Positions 1 through 7,166 of a stretch of DNA of 28,812 nt are shown here, in pieces. This DNA is from Micrococcales bacterium (GTDB lineage: Bacteria; Actinomycetota; Actinomycetes; S36-B12; UBA10799), in NCBI GenBank assembly GCA_016719135.1, contig JADKAV010000013.1, positions 1 through 28,812 on the forward strand, in the 5' to 3' direction. The notes under the pieces were generated by a model. That model made no database searches. It had not been told where the DNA came from and saw nothing but the letters and a program-made list of their open reading frames with translations. Within the stretch, counting starts at the first letter, position 1. Each line of letters begins with the position of its first letter. Made by a program: the position numbers and the translations under genes.

Positions 1-918
1 GCGGCCGGTGGGGGTTCGGGTGATGGCTAGTGTGCCGTGGTGGACTTGCCGGTGGTGGAAGTGGCAGACCAGGACGAGGTTGGTCAGGTCGGTGGGGCCT
101 CGGTCGTCCCAGGGCGGATGTGGTGGCGTGATGCAGCGGTGCGCGGGTACGGTGCAGCTGGATACACGCAGCCGGACCCGTCACGTACCGCGAGGGCGGC
201 GTTGGGCTTTTGGTGGCGTAGCGCTGCGCGAACCCGACGGCTAGCGGTTGCCAGTGGATGGGGTCGGTGGGGATCCCCACCACGTAGGTGACCTTGGCGG
301 AGCAGGTGGTGGTGTGCACGTCGGTGCGCGATGCCAGCAGCCCGGTGGGCCAGCGCACCCCCAACCCGGTAGTGAGTTGCTCGGGGGTCAGGGTCAGGGT
401 GAGGTGGCCCAGTCCGGACGGCCGGTCGATCGGGGCCAGGGCGCGGTGGGCGATTTCGGCCAGCGCGTCGGCGGTGCGGTTACCGGCGGTGCGGTGATCA
501 TCGGGTCGCAGGTGGTTAGTGCATCGCCGATGGTGCGGTGCGCGGCGCGGATCGCCCGGACATGGTCGATGGTGATGGCCCCGTCGGCCAGCGCGGTCGC
601 GGTCTCGGGCAGCACATCACGCAGGGCGCGGGCGGTGTGGACCCACCAGCCGGCATGCCCCGCCGGGGTGCGGGTGGATGTCGCCAGCCAGTCCCCCGTG
701 GTGCGGTGCCCGGCCAGCTGCGCGCCGCCGCGGGTATCAAAAGACGCCAGGGCTTTGGCCTGTACCGCGGCCAGCTGCTGGGTGAGGGTGTGGACGTCCA
801 GGATCGTGCGTTGCAGCTGGTCGAGGGTCCATTCGGCCGGGTCCATGGCCAACAACTGGTCGACCTGGCAACGCAGCCCGTCCAAGGCTGTGTCCGGATC
901 TGTGGCTGTGGTGGTCAT
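1..918 (-). pseudogene. DUF222 / HNH endonuclease (13E12 repeat family), frame-disrupted and partial
   Basis: This is the N-terminal DUF222 helical domain followed by an HNH nuclease domain, the layout of 13E12-repeat proteins. ATG at 918 follows a GGGAGG ribosome site. Residues 1 to about 140 are intact. The frame then breaks near 470-505, where the next frame carries NRTADALAEIAHRALAP up to about 215. Two or three more shifts follow, around the T run at 208-211 and at 157-161, after which the original frame resumes with the HNH core (CTVPAHRC, then PPWDDRGPTDLTNLVLVC and HH). The gene continues beyond base 1. The HNH cysteines and histidines are visible, so the nuclease fold is recognisable although no single frame encodes it. 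Sequencing error in a multi-copy element is an alternative to true decay. Family members are multi-copy and mobile-like; their biochemical role is not settled. Confidence 0.8.
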
Positions 919-935
919 GACTGCCTCCCCTCACA

Positions 936-951
936 TCGAACGTTAGTACGA
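936..951. promoter_or_regulatory. LexA (SOS) box, copy 1
   Basis: TCGAAC-GTTA-GTACGA matches the mycobacterial/actinobacterial SOS consensus TCGAAC-N4-GTTCGA with one mismatch. It lies 17 bases upstream of the ATG of the DUF222 gene, just before its ribosome site, a position where LexA would block transcription. Confidence 0.75.
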
Positions 952-1123
952 GGGTGTGACAAGTTATCGCCAGCGAAAAGATCTGTGGACAAGCAGCCCG
1001 ATCCACCGAACTTGGGGATCGGCGGCAGCATCCGGGCGGCCAAGTCCAGGTCAGCGTGTTGCCGATCGGTCGACACCGTGGCCGGCTCTGTGACAGTGAT
1101 CGTCATGACTACCTCCCCTCACC

Positions 1124-1139
1124 TCGAACGCTAGTGCGA
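1124..1139. promoter_or_regulatory. LexA (SOS) box, copy 2
   Basis: TCGAAC-GCTA-GTGCGA, one mismatch from TCGAAC-N4-GTTCGA. It sits at the same distance from the remnant ATG at 1106 as copy 1 sits from the real start. Confidence 0.7.
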
Positions 1140-1313
1140 GGGTGTTACAAGTTGTCGCCAGCGAAGAGAACTGTGGACAAGCAGCCCGACCCATCAAACC
1201 TGGGGACAGGCGGCAGCGGCCGGCGGCGTGCACGTCGAGCGCCGCGTCTTGTAGCCTGGCCAACACCGTGGCCGGATCCGTCACTGTGATGGTCACAACC
1301 GCCTCCCCTCACA

Positions 1314-1329
1314 TCGAACGCTAGTGCGA
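1314..1329. promoter_or_regulatory. LexA (SOS) box, copy 3
   Basis: Identical in its 16 bases to copy 2 (TCGAAC-GCTA-GTGCGA), and the same distance upstream of the remnant GTG start at 1296. It is the outermost box of the array. Confidence 0.7.
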
Positions 1330-1572
1330 GGGTCTGACAAGTATTCCTCCCCAAAGAACGGCGGCATAAACGCGCAGGCGACACCAGTAAGGAGATGTCA
1401 ACGCTCGTCAGTGGTTGGCATCGGCACGATTCAACGCGACATACTCACGTCCCATGACCCAGTCATCCTCCTCCCGGCGGGAACCGGATGCAGCTATGCC
1501 GCTCACCCACGGCTGGCAGAGGGCTTCGCGCCAGGATCGCCTGCTGACTGCCGTCGTCGTGAGGTCCTGAAA

Positions 1573-2241
1573 ATGTGGACCATCCTCGGCCAGATCTGGC
1601 CTCTGGCACTGGGCGCTGCGCTGACCCCCACCCTGTTCGCATTACAGGTGCTTGTGGTCTCGGGTCCGCACTGGCACAGCCGGGCCTGGGCGGTGATTTT
1701 GGGCAGCGGCGGCGTGTTCGCGGTCTTCTTTGCGCTGGTCCTCGGTGGGCTGAGCCAACTGCCTGATGCCGGCAAGGGGACCGACTCCCGCTCGGTATAC
1801 ATCGTTGAGGTGGTCGCCGGGGTGGTGCTAGTGGTGCTCGCCGTGTGGATGTTGCGACCGCACCCGCAGGCCGATCAGCGGATGGAGCAGAAGGTGCGCT
1901 CTCACGCCGATCACGCCTCCCCGTTGGTGTTCGCAGGGCTGGCGGCGTACATGTCGCTGACCGACTTCTCGACCTTCGTCTTCCTGCTGCCGGCGTTGCA
2001 TGCCGTTACCCGTTCGGTGGTGGCGGTTCCGGAGAAGGCGGTGGTGGTCGCGTTCCTGTTCGTGTGCGTCCTGATCCCGGTCTTGGTGCCGGCGCTCACG
2101 GTGCGCTTGGTGGGTGATCGTGGGGTGCGGGCGTTGAACCGGGTCTACAACCTGTTGATGGGTCATCAGATCCAGGTGATGGGCGTGGTCGCCGCTGTCA
2201 TCGGTGTGGTGCTACTTGTGAGGGGTTCGCGGGGATTGTGA
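1573..2241 (+). CDS. GAP/Sap-family integral membrane protein
   Basis: A 222-residue polytopic membrane protein of the GAP family (GPL-addressing / sulfolipid-1-addressing type). Mycobacterial members are linked to moving cell-envelope lipids to the surface. About six hydrophobic segments are visible, near residues 5-28, 34-58, 74-97, 117-140, 150-175 and 200-220, with a charged loop between the third and fourth. The frame is open upstream, but I chose ATG 1573 because GAGG lies 8 bases before it and the first membrane segment starts immediately. The gene stands alone between the 13E12 leader array and a strong terminator hairpin. The family call rests on the N-terminal pattern (LPLALGAALTPT-like) and topology; the substrate is unknown. 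A LysE-type exporter is the main alternative. Confidence 0.75.
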   Translation: MWTILGQIWPLALGAALTPTLFALQVLVVSGPHWHSRAWAVILGSGGVFAVFFALVLGGLSQLPDAGKGTDSRSVYIVEVVAGVVLVVLAVWMLRPHPQADQRMEQKVRSHADHASPLVFAGLAAYMSLTDFSTFVFLLPALHAVTRSVVAVPEKAVVVAFLFVCVLIPVLVPALTVRLVGDRGVRALNRVYNLLMGHQIQVMGVVAAVIGVVLLVRGSRGL

Positions 2242-2243
2242 AA

Positions 2244-2272
2244 CGGCGGGCCCCCACGCTGGGGACCCGCCG
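2244..2272. terminator. Bidirectional terminator hairpin between convergent genes
   Basis: CGGCGGG pairs with CCCGCCG and CCCCA with TGGGG around a CGC loop, with one mismatch. It starts two bases after the GAP-family stop and lies just downstream of the minus-strand gene ending at 2282. There is no U tract, which is common in high-GC actinobacteria. Confidence 0.75.
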
Positions 2273-2281
2273 CTTCGACGG

Positions 2282-2470
2282 TCAGATCTCGGATGACCTC
2301 CGCTGGCTCTGAATAGCGGCCGCGATCCCGGAGACGCCGAGCCCGATGAGCATCACGGGCACGACGACCACGAGGTTCATGGATTCCGGGACGACGATGT
2401 AGCCGAGTGCGAGGATCGAGAACAGCAGTCCCGTTCCCAAACTCAACAGATCGATCGGGTGCCTGTTCAT
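2282..2470 (-). CDS. Small two-helix membrane protein in the PspC operon
   Basis: A 62-residue protein with two hydrophobic segments (about residues 8-28 and 33-54), ending in a basic, polar tail (QSQRRSSEI). Its ATG overlaps the TGA of the upstream PspC-domain gene (ATGA, 2467-2470), so the two are translationally coupled and co-transcribed. I do not recognise a named family. Position suggests a small membrane accessory of the envelope-stress module, but that is inferred from context only. It ends about 10 bases before the shared terminator hairpin. Confidence 0.7.
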   Translation of the reverse strand: MNRHPIDLLSLGTGLLFSILALGYIVVPESMNLVVVVPVMLIGLGVSGIAAAIQSQRRSSEI

Positions 2471-3627
2471 GCGGCCTTCTCCTTCTTCTTCAGGGCGGGT
2501 TTGGGTGTTTCAATCGGTCCGGCGGCCGGACCACCGGTCTCAACGATCACGGCGCCCGCCTGCACCTCGACTGTCATGCGGATCGTCGCGTCCGCCTGGC
2601 CCGACGAGGCCGGGACCGTCACTGTCTGCACGCCCGTCTGGGCTGAAGTGGGCCGGCCGTCGATCTCCACGCCGCCAGCACCCACGTCGGTGGTCAGTTC
2701 GAGATCCCAATTCCGAGGTGCTTCGATCCTGACTTCGCCCACGCCCATCTCGACGCTTACCCGGTCCGCAGCGGTGGGTGCCATGTCCCAATCCGCGAAG
2801 TCCACGTCGATGGTGCCAGCCGTCATGGAGTACGTGGATGCCGTCGCCGTCGGAGACCAGTTCACATCGCCGATCGACAGGTCGGTGCGTTGCACTTGGG
2901 CAGTGGCGGCTACCAGCAGCAGCAGGGGGATCGCGAAGATCAGCAGCCAGCGAGCCCGGCCAGCGAAAGCTCCCACGACCAACGTCACACCAAGGGCAAG
3001 CAGCCCTGAGCCCATCACCACGGCGGGGTTGTCGCTGAGTAGAGCTGCCAACCCGAACGCGGCGATCGCGGCGCTGAGGCCGATCAGCCCGAGGTAGGAG
3101 CGCGGCCGCGGCGGAGGTGGCGGTCCGAGGGGTTGCGGCAGCACCTGGGTCTGGGTGTACACGGTGTCCTCGGGGGCGCCGCCATACGCGTAGCCCCCCT
3201 CTTCAGGCGTGTCCGGCGCAGGGCGGGGGTTGCGCTGGCTCATCACGATCCAGACGATCAACCCGGCCACGATGGCCCCGAACACGAAACCACCCGAACC
3301 GAGGGCATCGCCGGCGACCAGGTCCAGTCCGATCAGCCCGGCGATCACCGCAGCCGACCAGCCGAGGATTCGCAGTCCCCAGTTCGGGGTGAAGGTCACA
3401 TTCGGCGGCGCCTGGTCATCGGGGACGAGCATCCACAAGGCCAGGTACATGAAGACGCCGATGCCGCCGATCAGCAGCGAAACGCCGAATGCCACCCGCA
3501 GGATGATCGGGTCGATGTTCCAGTACCTACCCAGGCCTCCACACACGCCACCGAAGATCCGGTCGCCGGAACTGCGGCGGAACACGCGGGGAGCCACTGG
3601 GGTCATATTCACTGTTGTTTGACTCAT
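2467..3627 (-). CDS. PspC-domain / LiaF-like membrane protein
   Basis: A protein of 386 residues. The N-terminal PspC domain (about residues 15-75) has the signature RIFGGVCGGLGRYWNID and a membrane segment. More membrane helices follow near 90-130 and, after a proline-rich linker (PLGPPPPPRPR), near 178-245. The C-terminal 130 residues form a repetitive beta-rich domain resembling the LiaF/DUF2154-type extracytoplasmic module, ending in KKKEKAA. PspC proteins respond to envelope stress, and LiaF-like proteins hold a cognate kinase inactive. Here the gene diverges from a PspC-domain kinase, so a sensor or inhibitor partner role is likely (inference). I chose ATG 3627 (MSQTT) over an upstream alternative because the region before it lacks PspC similarity. 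No good ribosome site is seen. Confidence 0.82.
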   Translation of the reverse strand: MSQTTVNMTPVAPRVFRRSSGDRIFGGVCGGLGRYWNIDPIILRVAFGVSLLIGGIGVFMYLALWMLVPDDQAPPNVTFTPNWGLRILGWSAAVIAGLIGLDLVAGDALGSGGFVFGAIVAGLIVWIVMSQRNPRPAPDTPEEGGYAYGGAPEDTVYTQTQVLPQPLGPPPPPRPRSYLGLIGLSAAIAAFGLAALLSDNPAVVMGSGLLALGVTLVVGAFAGRARWLLIFAIPLLLLVAATAQVQRTDLSIGDVNWSPTATASTYSMTAGTIDVDFADWDMAPTAADRVSVEMGVGEVRIEAPRNWDLELTTDVGAGGVEIDGRPTSAQTGVQTVTVPASSGQADATIRMTVEVQAGAVIVETGGPAAGPIETPKPALKKKEKAA

Positions 3628-3672
3628 GCATCCAGAGTGCGCCGAGACCCCGGTGTCACACATCGGGTGACG

Positions 3673-3694
3673 ACCCTGAACTTCTTCTCAGGGT
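3673..3694. promoter_or_regulatory. Inverted repeat in the divergent PspC/kinase promoter region
   Basis: ACCCTGA and TCAGGGT are perfect 7-base arms separated by 8 bases. A further CCCTGA half-site lies at 3699-3704. The site sits in the 112-base gap between the divergent PspC and kinase genes. It is a candidate autoregulatory site for the NarL-type response regulator encoded two genes downstream; this is inference. Confidence 0.45.
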
Positions 3695-3739
3695 TGCGCC
3701 CTGATCCGGGCTGCCTGCTCTTCGGGGGACAATGCTGAG

Positions 3740-4864
3740 GTGAGCACTCAGATCACGATCCGGCGGGCGTACCGCGAGACCCGTGGGCGCTGGGTAGGGG
3801 GAGTGGCGGCGGGCCTGGCCGAACACTTGGGATGGCCGGTGGCCGCTGTCCGCGCCCTGTTCGTGGTGTCGAGCTTCTTCGCGGGAATCGGGGTGATCGC
3901 CTACGCCGCGTACTGGGCGGTGTTGCCGCAGCGGGACCAGGACGACTCGGACACCGCCCGACTGCTGGCCTTCGCGGCCCTCGTGATCGGTGGGTTCCTG
4001 CTGCTGCCCACCAACCCTTGGATGCAGATCGGACTCCCGCTGGCGGTGATCGCGCTCGGCGCCACCGTCGTGTGGACCCGGGTTGGACCCACCAGGATTC
4101 TGCGTCCCGACGGCCTGCAGTGGACGGCACTTGGTCTGGGCATCCTGCTGGTACTGGTCGGCGTTGTCGCGTTGGCCGCGACGGGCATCGGGGTGCGGTC
4201 GTTGCTCAACGTCGGCGCTGTCGCCCTGCTCTTGCTGGTCGGCGTGGGCTTGATCGCCATGCCCTGGATCGCTGGGCTGTACCGGGAGTTGACGGTGGAA
4301 CGCCAGGAGCGGGTGCGTTCGCAGACCCGCGCAGAACTCGCGACGCAGGTGCACGACTCGGTCCTGCAGACGCTGACGCTCATCCGCCGGCACGCCGACG
4401 ACCCGCAGCAAGTCTCTCGCCTGGCCCGAGCGGAGGAACGGCACCTACGGTCGTGGCTCTACGAGCCGCAAGGGGATCCGCAAATGCGTTTGTCCGCAGC
4501 CTTGAGCGCAGCGGCCGCACGGATCGAAACCGACTACCCTGCGACGGTGGAGTTGGTCTGCGTGGGCGAGGTGGAGTTGGACGAGTCCGGTCGCGCACTG
4601 GTGGCGGCCACGACGGAGGCGATGGTGAACGCCGCCAAGCATGCGCGGGGTGCCGTCAGTGTCTACGTCGAGGTGGACGATGGCCGGGTGACCGTTTTTG
4701 TCCGCGACCGGGGGCCAGGTTTCGACGTCGCCGGGGTCTCACCGGATCGCAAGGGGGTGTCCGAGTCGATGATCGGGCGTATGCAGCGGGCAGGCGGGAC
4801 GTGTGCGATCCGCAGTGACGAACGCGGCACCGAAGTGACCTTGACCCTGCCGGTGACCCCATGA
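3740..4864 (+). CDS. PspC-domain sensor histidine kinase
   Basis: A 374-residue NarL-family-type kinase. Residues 10-64 form an N-terminal PspC domain (GRWVGGVAAGLAEHLGWP, with a membrane helix). Four further membrane helices lie between about 73 and 178. A HisKA_3-like dimerisation region follows with the phosphoacceptor His205 (ATQVHDSVLQTL), then an ATPase domain with N-box Asn297 (TEAMVNAAKHA) and G-box DRGPGFD (323-329). There is no large external sensor domain, so the signal is probably sensed within the membrane. The start is GTG 3740; GACAAT lies six bases upstream, which may mark a leaderless transcript. The stop overlaps the ATG of the response regulator (ATGA at 4861). With the divergent PspC/LiaF-like gene it resembles three-component envelope-stress systems of the LiaFSR type. 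Confidence 0.9.
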   Translation: MSTQITIRRAYRETRGRWVGGVAAGLAEHLGWPVAAVRALFVVSSFFAGIGVIAYAAYWAVLPQRDQDDSDTARLLAFAALVIGGFLLLPTNPWMQIGLPLAVIALGATVVWTRVGPTRILRPDGLQWTALGLGILLVLVGVVALAATGIGVRSLLNVGAVALLLLVGVGLIAMPWIAGLYRELTVERQERVRSQTRAELATQVHDSVLQTLTLIRRHADDPQQVSRLARAEERHLRSWLYEPQGDPQMRLSAALSAAAARIETDYPATVELVCVGEVELDESGRALVAATTEAMVNAAKHARGAVSVYVEVDDGRVTVFVRDRGPGFDVAGVSPDRKGVSESMIGRMQRAGGTCAIRSDERGTEVTLTLPVTP

Positions 4865-5481
4865 TCCGGCTGGTCATCGTCGACGACCACGGAATGGTCA
4901 GGGCGGGGATCCGCAGCGGACTACCCGCCGACATCGAGGTCGTCGGCGAGGCAGCCGACGTGCAGAGCGCGGTGTCGGTGATCGCGGCGGCAGAGCCGGA
5001 CGTCGTCCTGCTGGATGTGCACCTTCCCGGCGGAAACGCACAGGCGGTGCTGCAACAGTCGGCGGTCGATTCCCGCTTCCTGGCGCTGTCGGTATCCGAT
5101 GCCTCTCAGGACGTCATCGGGGTGGTTCGACTGGGCGCCCGGGGCTACGTGACCAAGGACATCACGTCCGCCGATCTGGCGACGGCCATCCGCCAGGTCG
5201 CAGCGGGGGAGGCGGTATTCAGTCCGAGGCTGGCGGGGTTCGTGCTCGACGCTTTCACCGGCGCGGCCGCCAAGACCGACGACGAACTGGACCGACTGAC
5301 CTCTCGGGAGCGCGACGTCATGCGTCTGATCGCGCGGGGATACACCTACCGGGAGGCGGCCGACGAGTTGTTCCTCAGCGTCAAGACCGTGGAGACCCAC
5401 ATGTCGGCGGTGCTGCGCAAACTGCAGTTGAGCAACCGCCGGGAACTCGCGCGATGGGCGAAAGGCCGTGGACTCGAATAG
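4861..5481 (+). CDS. NarL/LuxR-family response regulator
   Basis: A 206-residue two-domain regulator. The receiver domain (1 to about 118) has the acidic pair D8-D9, phosphoacceptor Asp52 (VVLLDVHLPGG), Ser77 at the switch position and Lys99 (GYVTKD). A LuxR-type helix-turn-helix follows at about 143-200 (LTSRERDVMRLIARGYTYRE, then SVKTVETHMSAVLRKL). It starts inside the stop of the kinase gene, so the pair is translationally coupled and is almost certainly a cognate two-component system. Likely targets include the divergent PspC promoter and its own operon, where an inverted repeat is present at 3673-3694 (inference). Confidence 0.93.
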   Translation: MIRLVIVDDHGMVRAGIRSGLPADIEVVGEAADVQSAVSVIAAAEPDVVLLDVHLPGGNAQAVLQQSAVDSRFLALSVSDASQDVIGVVRLGARGYVTKDITSADLATAIRQVAAGEAVFSPRLAGFVLDAFTGAAAKTDDELDRLTSRERDVMRLIARGYTYREAADELFLSVKTVETHMSAVLRKLQLSNRRELARWAKGRGLE

Positions 5482-5484
5482 GGC

Positions 5485-5519
5485 TTGACGAGTTTCACAT
5501 ACACATGTGACTGTATGTG
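5485..5519 (+). promoter_or_regulatory. vapB promoter with operator inverted repeat
   Basis: CACATACA (5496-5503) and TGTATGTG (5512-5519) are perfect 8-base arms with an 8-base spacer. They end immediately before the ATG at 5521. TTGACG at 5485 could be the -35 and GACTGT at 5509 the -10, which would put the transcript start at or next to the ATG. The repeat would then cover the -10, as expected for autorepression by a VapB/VapC complex. Confidence 0.6.
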
Positions 5520-5520
5520 C

Positions 5521-5766
5521 ATGTCTGCCCTCGAACGTCGCATGCAGGTTCTGCTCGATCAGGATCGGTACCGCAGGTTGGAGGCCGAGGCACAACGGCG
5601 AAACCAGAGTGTGGGGGCAACTGTGCGAGATGCGATAGATCTACTGCTGGACTCCGATGCGGCTCGCCGACTGGGGGCGCGGAAGGCTCTGCTCGATCTC
5701 CCAACCAGCGAGGCGGTCGAGCCTGAGTTCGACAAGGAGGCGCTGCTGGCTGCGGTCGTCCAGTGA
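5521..5766 (+). CDS. vapB: VapB-type antitoxin
   Basis: An 81-residue protein with a short ribbon-helix-helix-like N-terminus (MQVLLDQDRYRRLEAEAQRR, then SVGATVRDAIDLLL) and an acidic C-terminal tail typical of the part that wraps the toxin. It precedes a PIN-domain toxin and overlaps it by four bases (GTGA at 5763). I chose ATG 5521 because the operator repeat ends just before it; ATG 5515 and a TTG at 5485 are in frame but lie within the operator or promoter. No ribosome site is seen, which fits a leaderless transcript. The antitoxin would neutralise the VapC RNase and repress the operon. Confidence 0.8.
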   Translation: MSALERRMQVLLDQDRYRRLEAEAQRRNQSVGATVRDAIDLLLDSDAARRLGARKALLDLPTSEAVEPEFDKEALLAAVVQ

Positions 5767-6170
5767 CGACTCGTTCTCTGCTGGTGGACTCGGGTGTCTT
5801 TCTGTACGCACTCGGCGGACGGCACCCATTGAAGACGTCCTGCCGCACCGCTCTGGCCGATGAGCACATCGATCTGCACGCCAGCGTGGAGATGGTGCAA
5901 GAGGTGGTCTTTCGCCGTATGCGTGTGGATTCGCGCGACAACGCCCTGGTGCAGGCGCGGACCGTGGCCTCGACGTGCCGGTTGCATCCCTTCGACCAGG
6001 AGGTTCTCTCGGAGGCGCTCGCGCTGATCGCTCGGCACCCCATCGGTGGCCGTGATGCCGTCCATGCCGCAACAGCCCTGGTGGCCGGCATCGGCGAGAT
6101 CTTGAGCACTGACACCGACTTCGACGCGGTCCCAGGACTCACGCGGGTCGATCCTCGGGAGTTCGTCTGA
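5763..6170 (+). CDS. vapC: VapC-type PIN-domain ribonuclease toxin
   Basis: A 135-residue PIN-domain protein. The acidic metal-binding residues are visible: Asp9 (LLVDSGVFLYA), Glu43 or Glu47 (VEMVQEVV), Asp98 (GGRDAVHAATA) and Asp117/119 (LSTDTDFD). Such toxins cleave RNA, often tRNA or rRNA, when freed from VapB. The GTG start overlaps the antitoxin stop, so the two are co-translated. It is complete, with all catalytic positions kept, so the module looks functional. Confidence 0.9.
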   Translation: MTTRSLLVDSGVFLYALGGRHPLKTSCRTALADEHIDLHASVEMVQEVVFRRMRVDSRDNALVQARTVASTCRLHPFDQEVLSEALALIARHPIGGRDAVHAATALVAGIGEILSTDTDFDAVPGLTRVDPREFV

Positions 6171-6196
6171 GGCGCAAATCCGGCACAATCGCTTCA

Positions 6197-7078
6197 GTGA
6201 ACCCTGTGCGCGTAGGTCTTGTCGGTGCCGGCCCGTGGGCTGGGATGTTTCACGCCCCGATGCTGGCAGCGGGTCCGGAGACCACGCTGGCGGTGGTGTA
6301 CGCCCGGCGGGTAGAGGCCGCCCGGGAGTTGGCCCAGCGGTTCGGCGCCCACCCCACCGACGATTTCGACGAGTTCCTCGGTCGGTGTGACGCGGTGGCG
6401 TTCGCCGTGCCGCCGGACGTGCAGGCCCGGCTGGCACCACTGGCGGCAGCGGCGGGCAAGCCGTTGCTGCTGGAGAAGCCGCTGGCGTTGAGTGTGGCTG
6501 CCGCGCAGCAGATGGTCGATGAGATCGACCAGACCGGCGTCCCGACCCAGCTCATGCTGACTTTGCGGTACACCCCACGGATCCGGCAGTTCCTGGATCA
6601 GGCGCGCGACTTCGACGCCTTCGGAGCGCGCGCGGCATGGATCTCCGGAGCGTTCCTGCCGGGCAGCCCGTTCTCGACGCCGTGGCGTTTGGAGCACGGC
6701 GCGCTGTTGGACGTCGGTCCACACGTGCTCGACCTGCTCGACGCCGCGGCGGGGCCGATCCGCTCGACATCGGTCATGGGGGATCCGCACGAGTGGGTTG
6801 TTGTGACCGCTGTGCACGAGGGCGGTGCGGTCAGTGACGTCGCGCTCTCCTCGGTCGTCCCCGGGTTCGTCTGGGAGTGCTCGTTGTTCGGCCCCGCCGG
6901 TGAACTCCACGCCCCGCAGGCCGGCGAGGACGAGAACGCGGAGGTCCAGCCGGTGATCGCCGCGGAGTTCGCCCAGGTGGTTCGCAGTGGGCGGTCGCAC
7001 GAACTCGACGCCCACCGTGGGCTCTTCCTGCAACGCCTGCTGCAGCACGCCGCCCCGCCGTCGGGCGCCCGGGACTAG
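6197..7078 (+). CDS. Gfo/Idh/MocA-family NAD(P)-dependent oxidoreductase
   Basis: A 293-residue enzyme with an N-terminal Rossmann fold (VRVGLVGAGPWAGMFHAP), the family's Glu93-Lys94-Pro95 (LLEKPLALS), and a C-terminal substrate domain containing an MLTLRY-type segment and a GPHVLDLLDA motif. Family members oxidise or reduce sugars, inositols or related alcohols; the substrate cannot be told here. At 293 residues it is somewhat shorter than the usual 330-380. The start is GTG 6197 with CACAAT eight bases upstream and no ribosome site, possibly leaderless. A six-base inverted repeat (GTGAGC/GCTCAC, 7078-7095) follows the stop. It lies 26 bases after vapC but is probably transcribed separately. 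Confidence 0.85.
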   Translation: MNPVRVGLVGAGPWAGMFHAPMLAAGPETTLAVVYARRVEAARELAQRFGAHPTDDFDEFLGRCDAVAFAVPPDVQARLAPLAAAAGKPLLLEKPLALSVAAAQQMVDEIDQTGVPTQLMLTLRYTPRIRQFLDQARDFDAFGARAAWISGAFLPGSPFSTPWRLEHGALLDVGPHVLDLLDAAAGPIRSTSVMGDPHEWVVVTAVHEGGAVSDVALSSVVPGFVWECSLFGPAGELHAPQAGEDENAEVQPVIAAEFAQVVRSGRSHELDAHRGLFLQRLLQHAAPPSGARD

Positions 7079-7095
7079 TGAGCACACTGGCTCAC
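7078..7095 (+). terminator. Short hairpin after the oxidoreductase gene
   Basis: GTGAGC and GCTCAC are perfect six-base arms around a six-base loop, overlapping the last base of the TAG stop. It is weak and has no U tract. Confidence 0.35.
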
Positions 7096-7166
7096 CGTGG
7101 AGGTTCTGGCGCGCGTGGATGACGATTTCCGGCCGAGTCGCCGGATCGCGGGTCTAGGGTCCAGAT

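Larger units (their letters stand above)
911..1345 (-). repeat. Tandem array of three 13E12-gene leaders (188-190 bp unit)
   Basis: Two full units (about 913-1100 and 1101-1290) and a partial third (1291 to about 1345) repeat in direct orientation. Read on the minus strand, each carries a LexA-like box, a GGGAGG-type ribosome site and a start codon (ATG 918, ATG 1106, GTG 1296), followed by related peptides beginning MTTTATDPDTAL, MTITVTEPATVS and MTITVTDPATVL. The two outer copies keep only about 25 codons of the gene before running into the next leader. The array fills the gap between the DUF222 gene and the following membrane-protein gene. I infer repeated insertion or recombination between 13E12 copies that left leader remnants. 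Confidence 0.8.

Noticed and set aside
1051..1296. Small minus-strand frames in the 13E12 leaders treated as independent genes
   Set aside because: They are the truncated first codons of the DUF222 protein running into the next leader, so they are described as part of the repeat array.
5559..6440. Minus-strand open frames across the first vapBC
   Set aside because: They have no motifs, and the plus strand has full RHH-like and PIN signatures with stop/start overlap.
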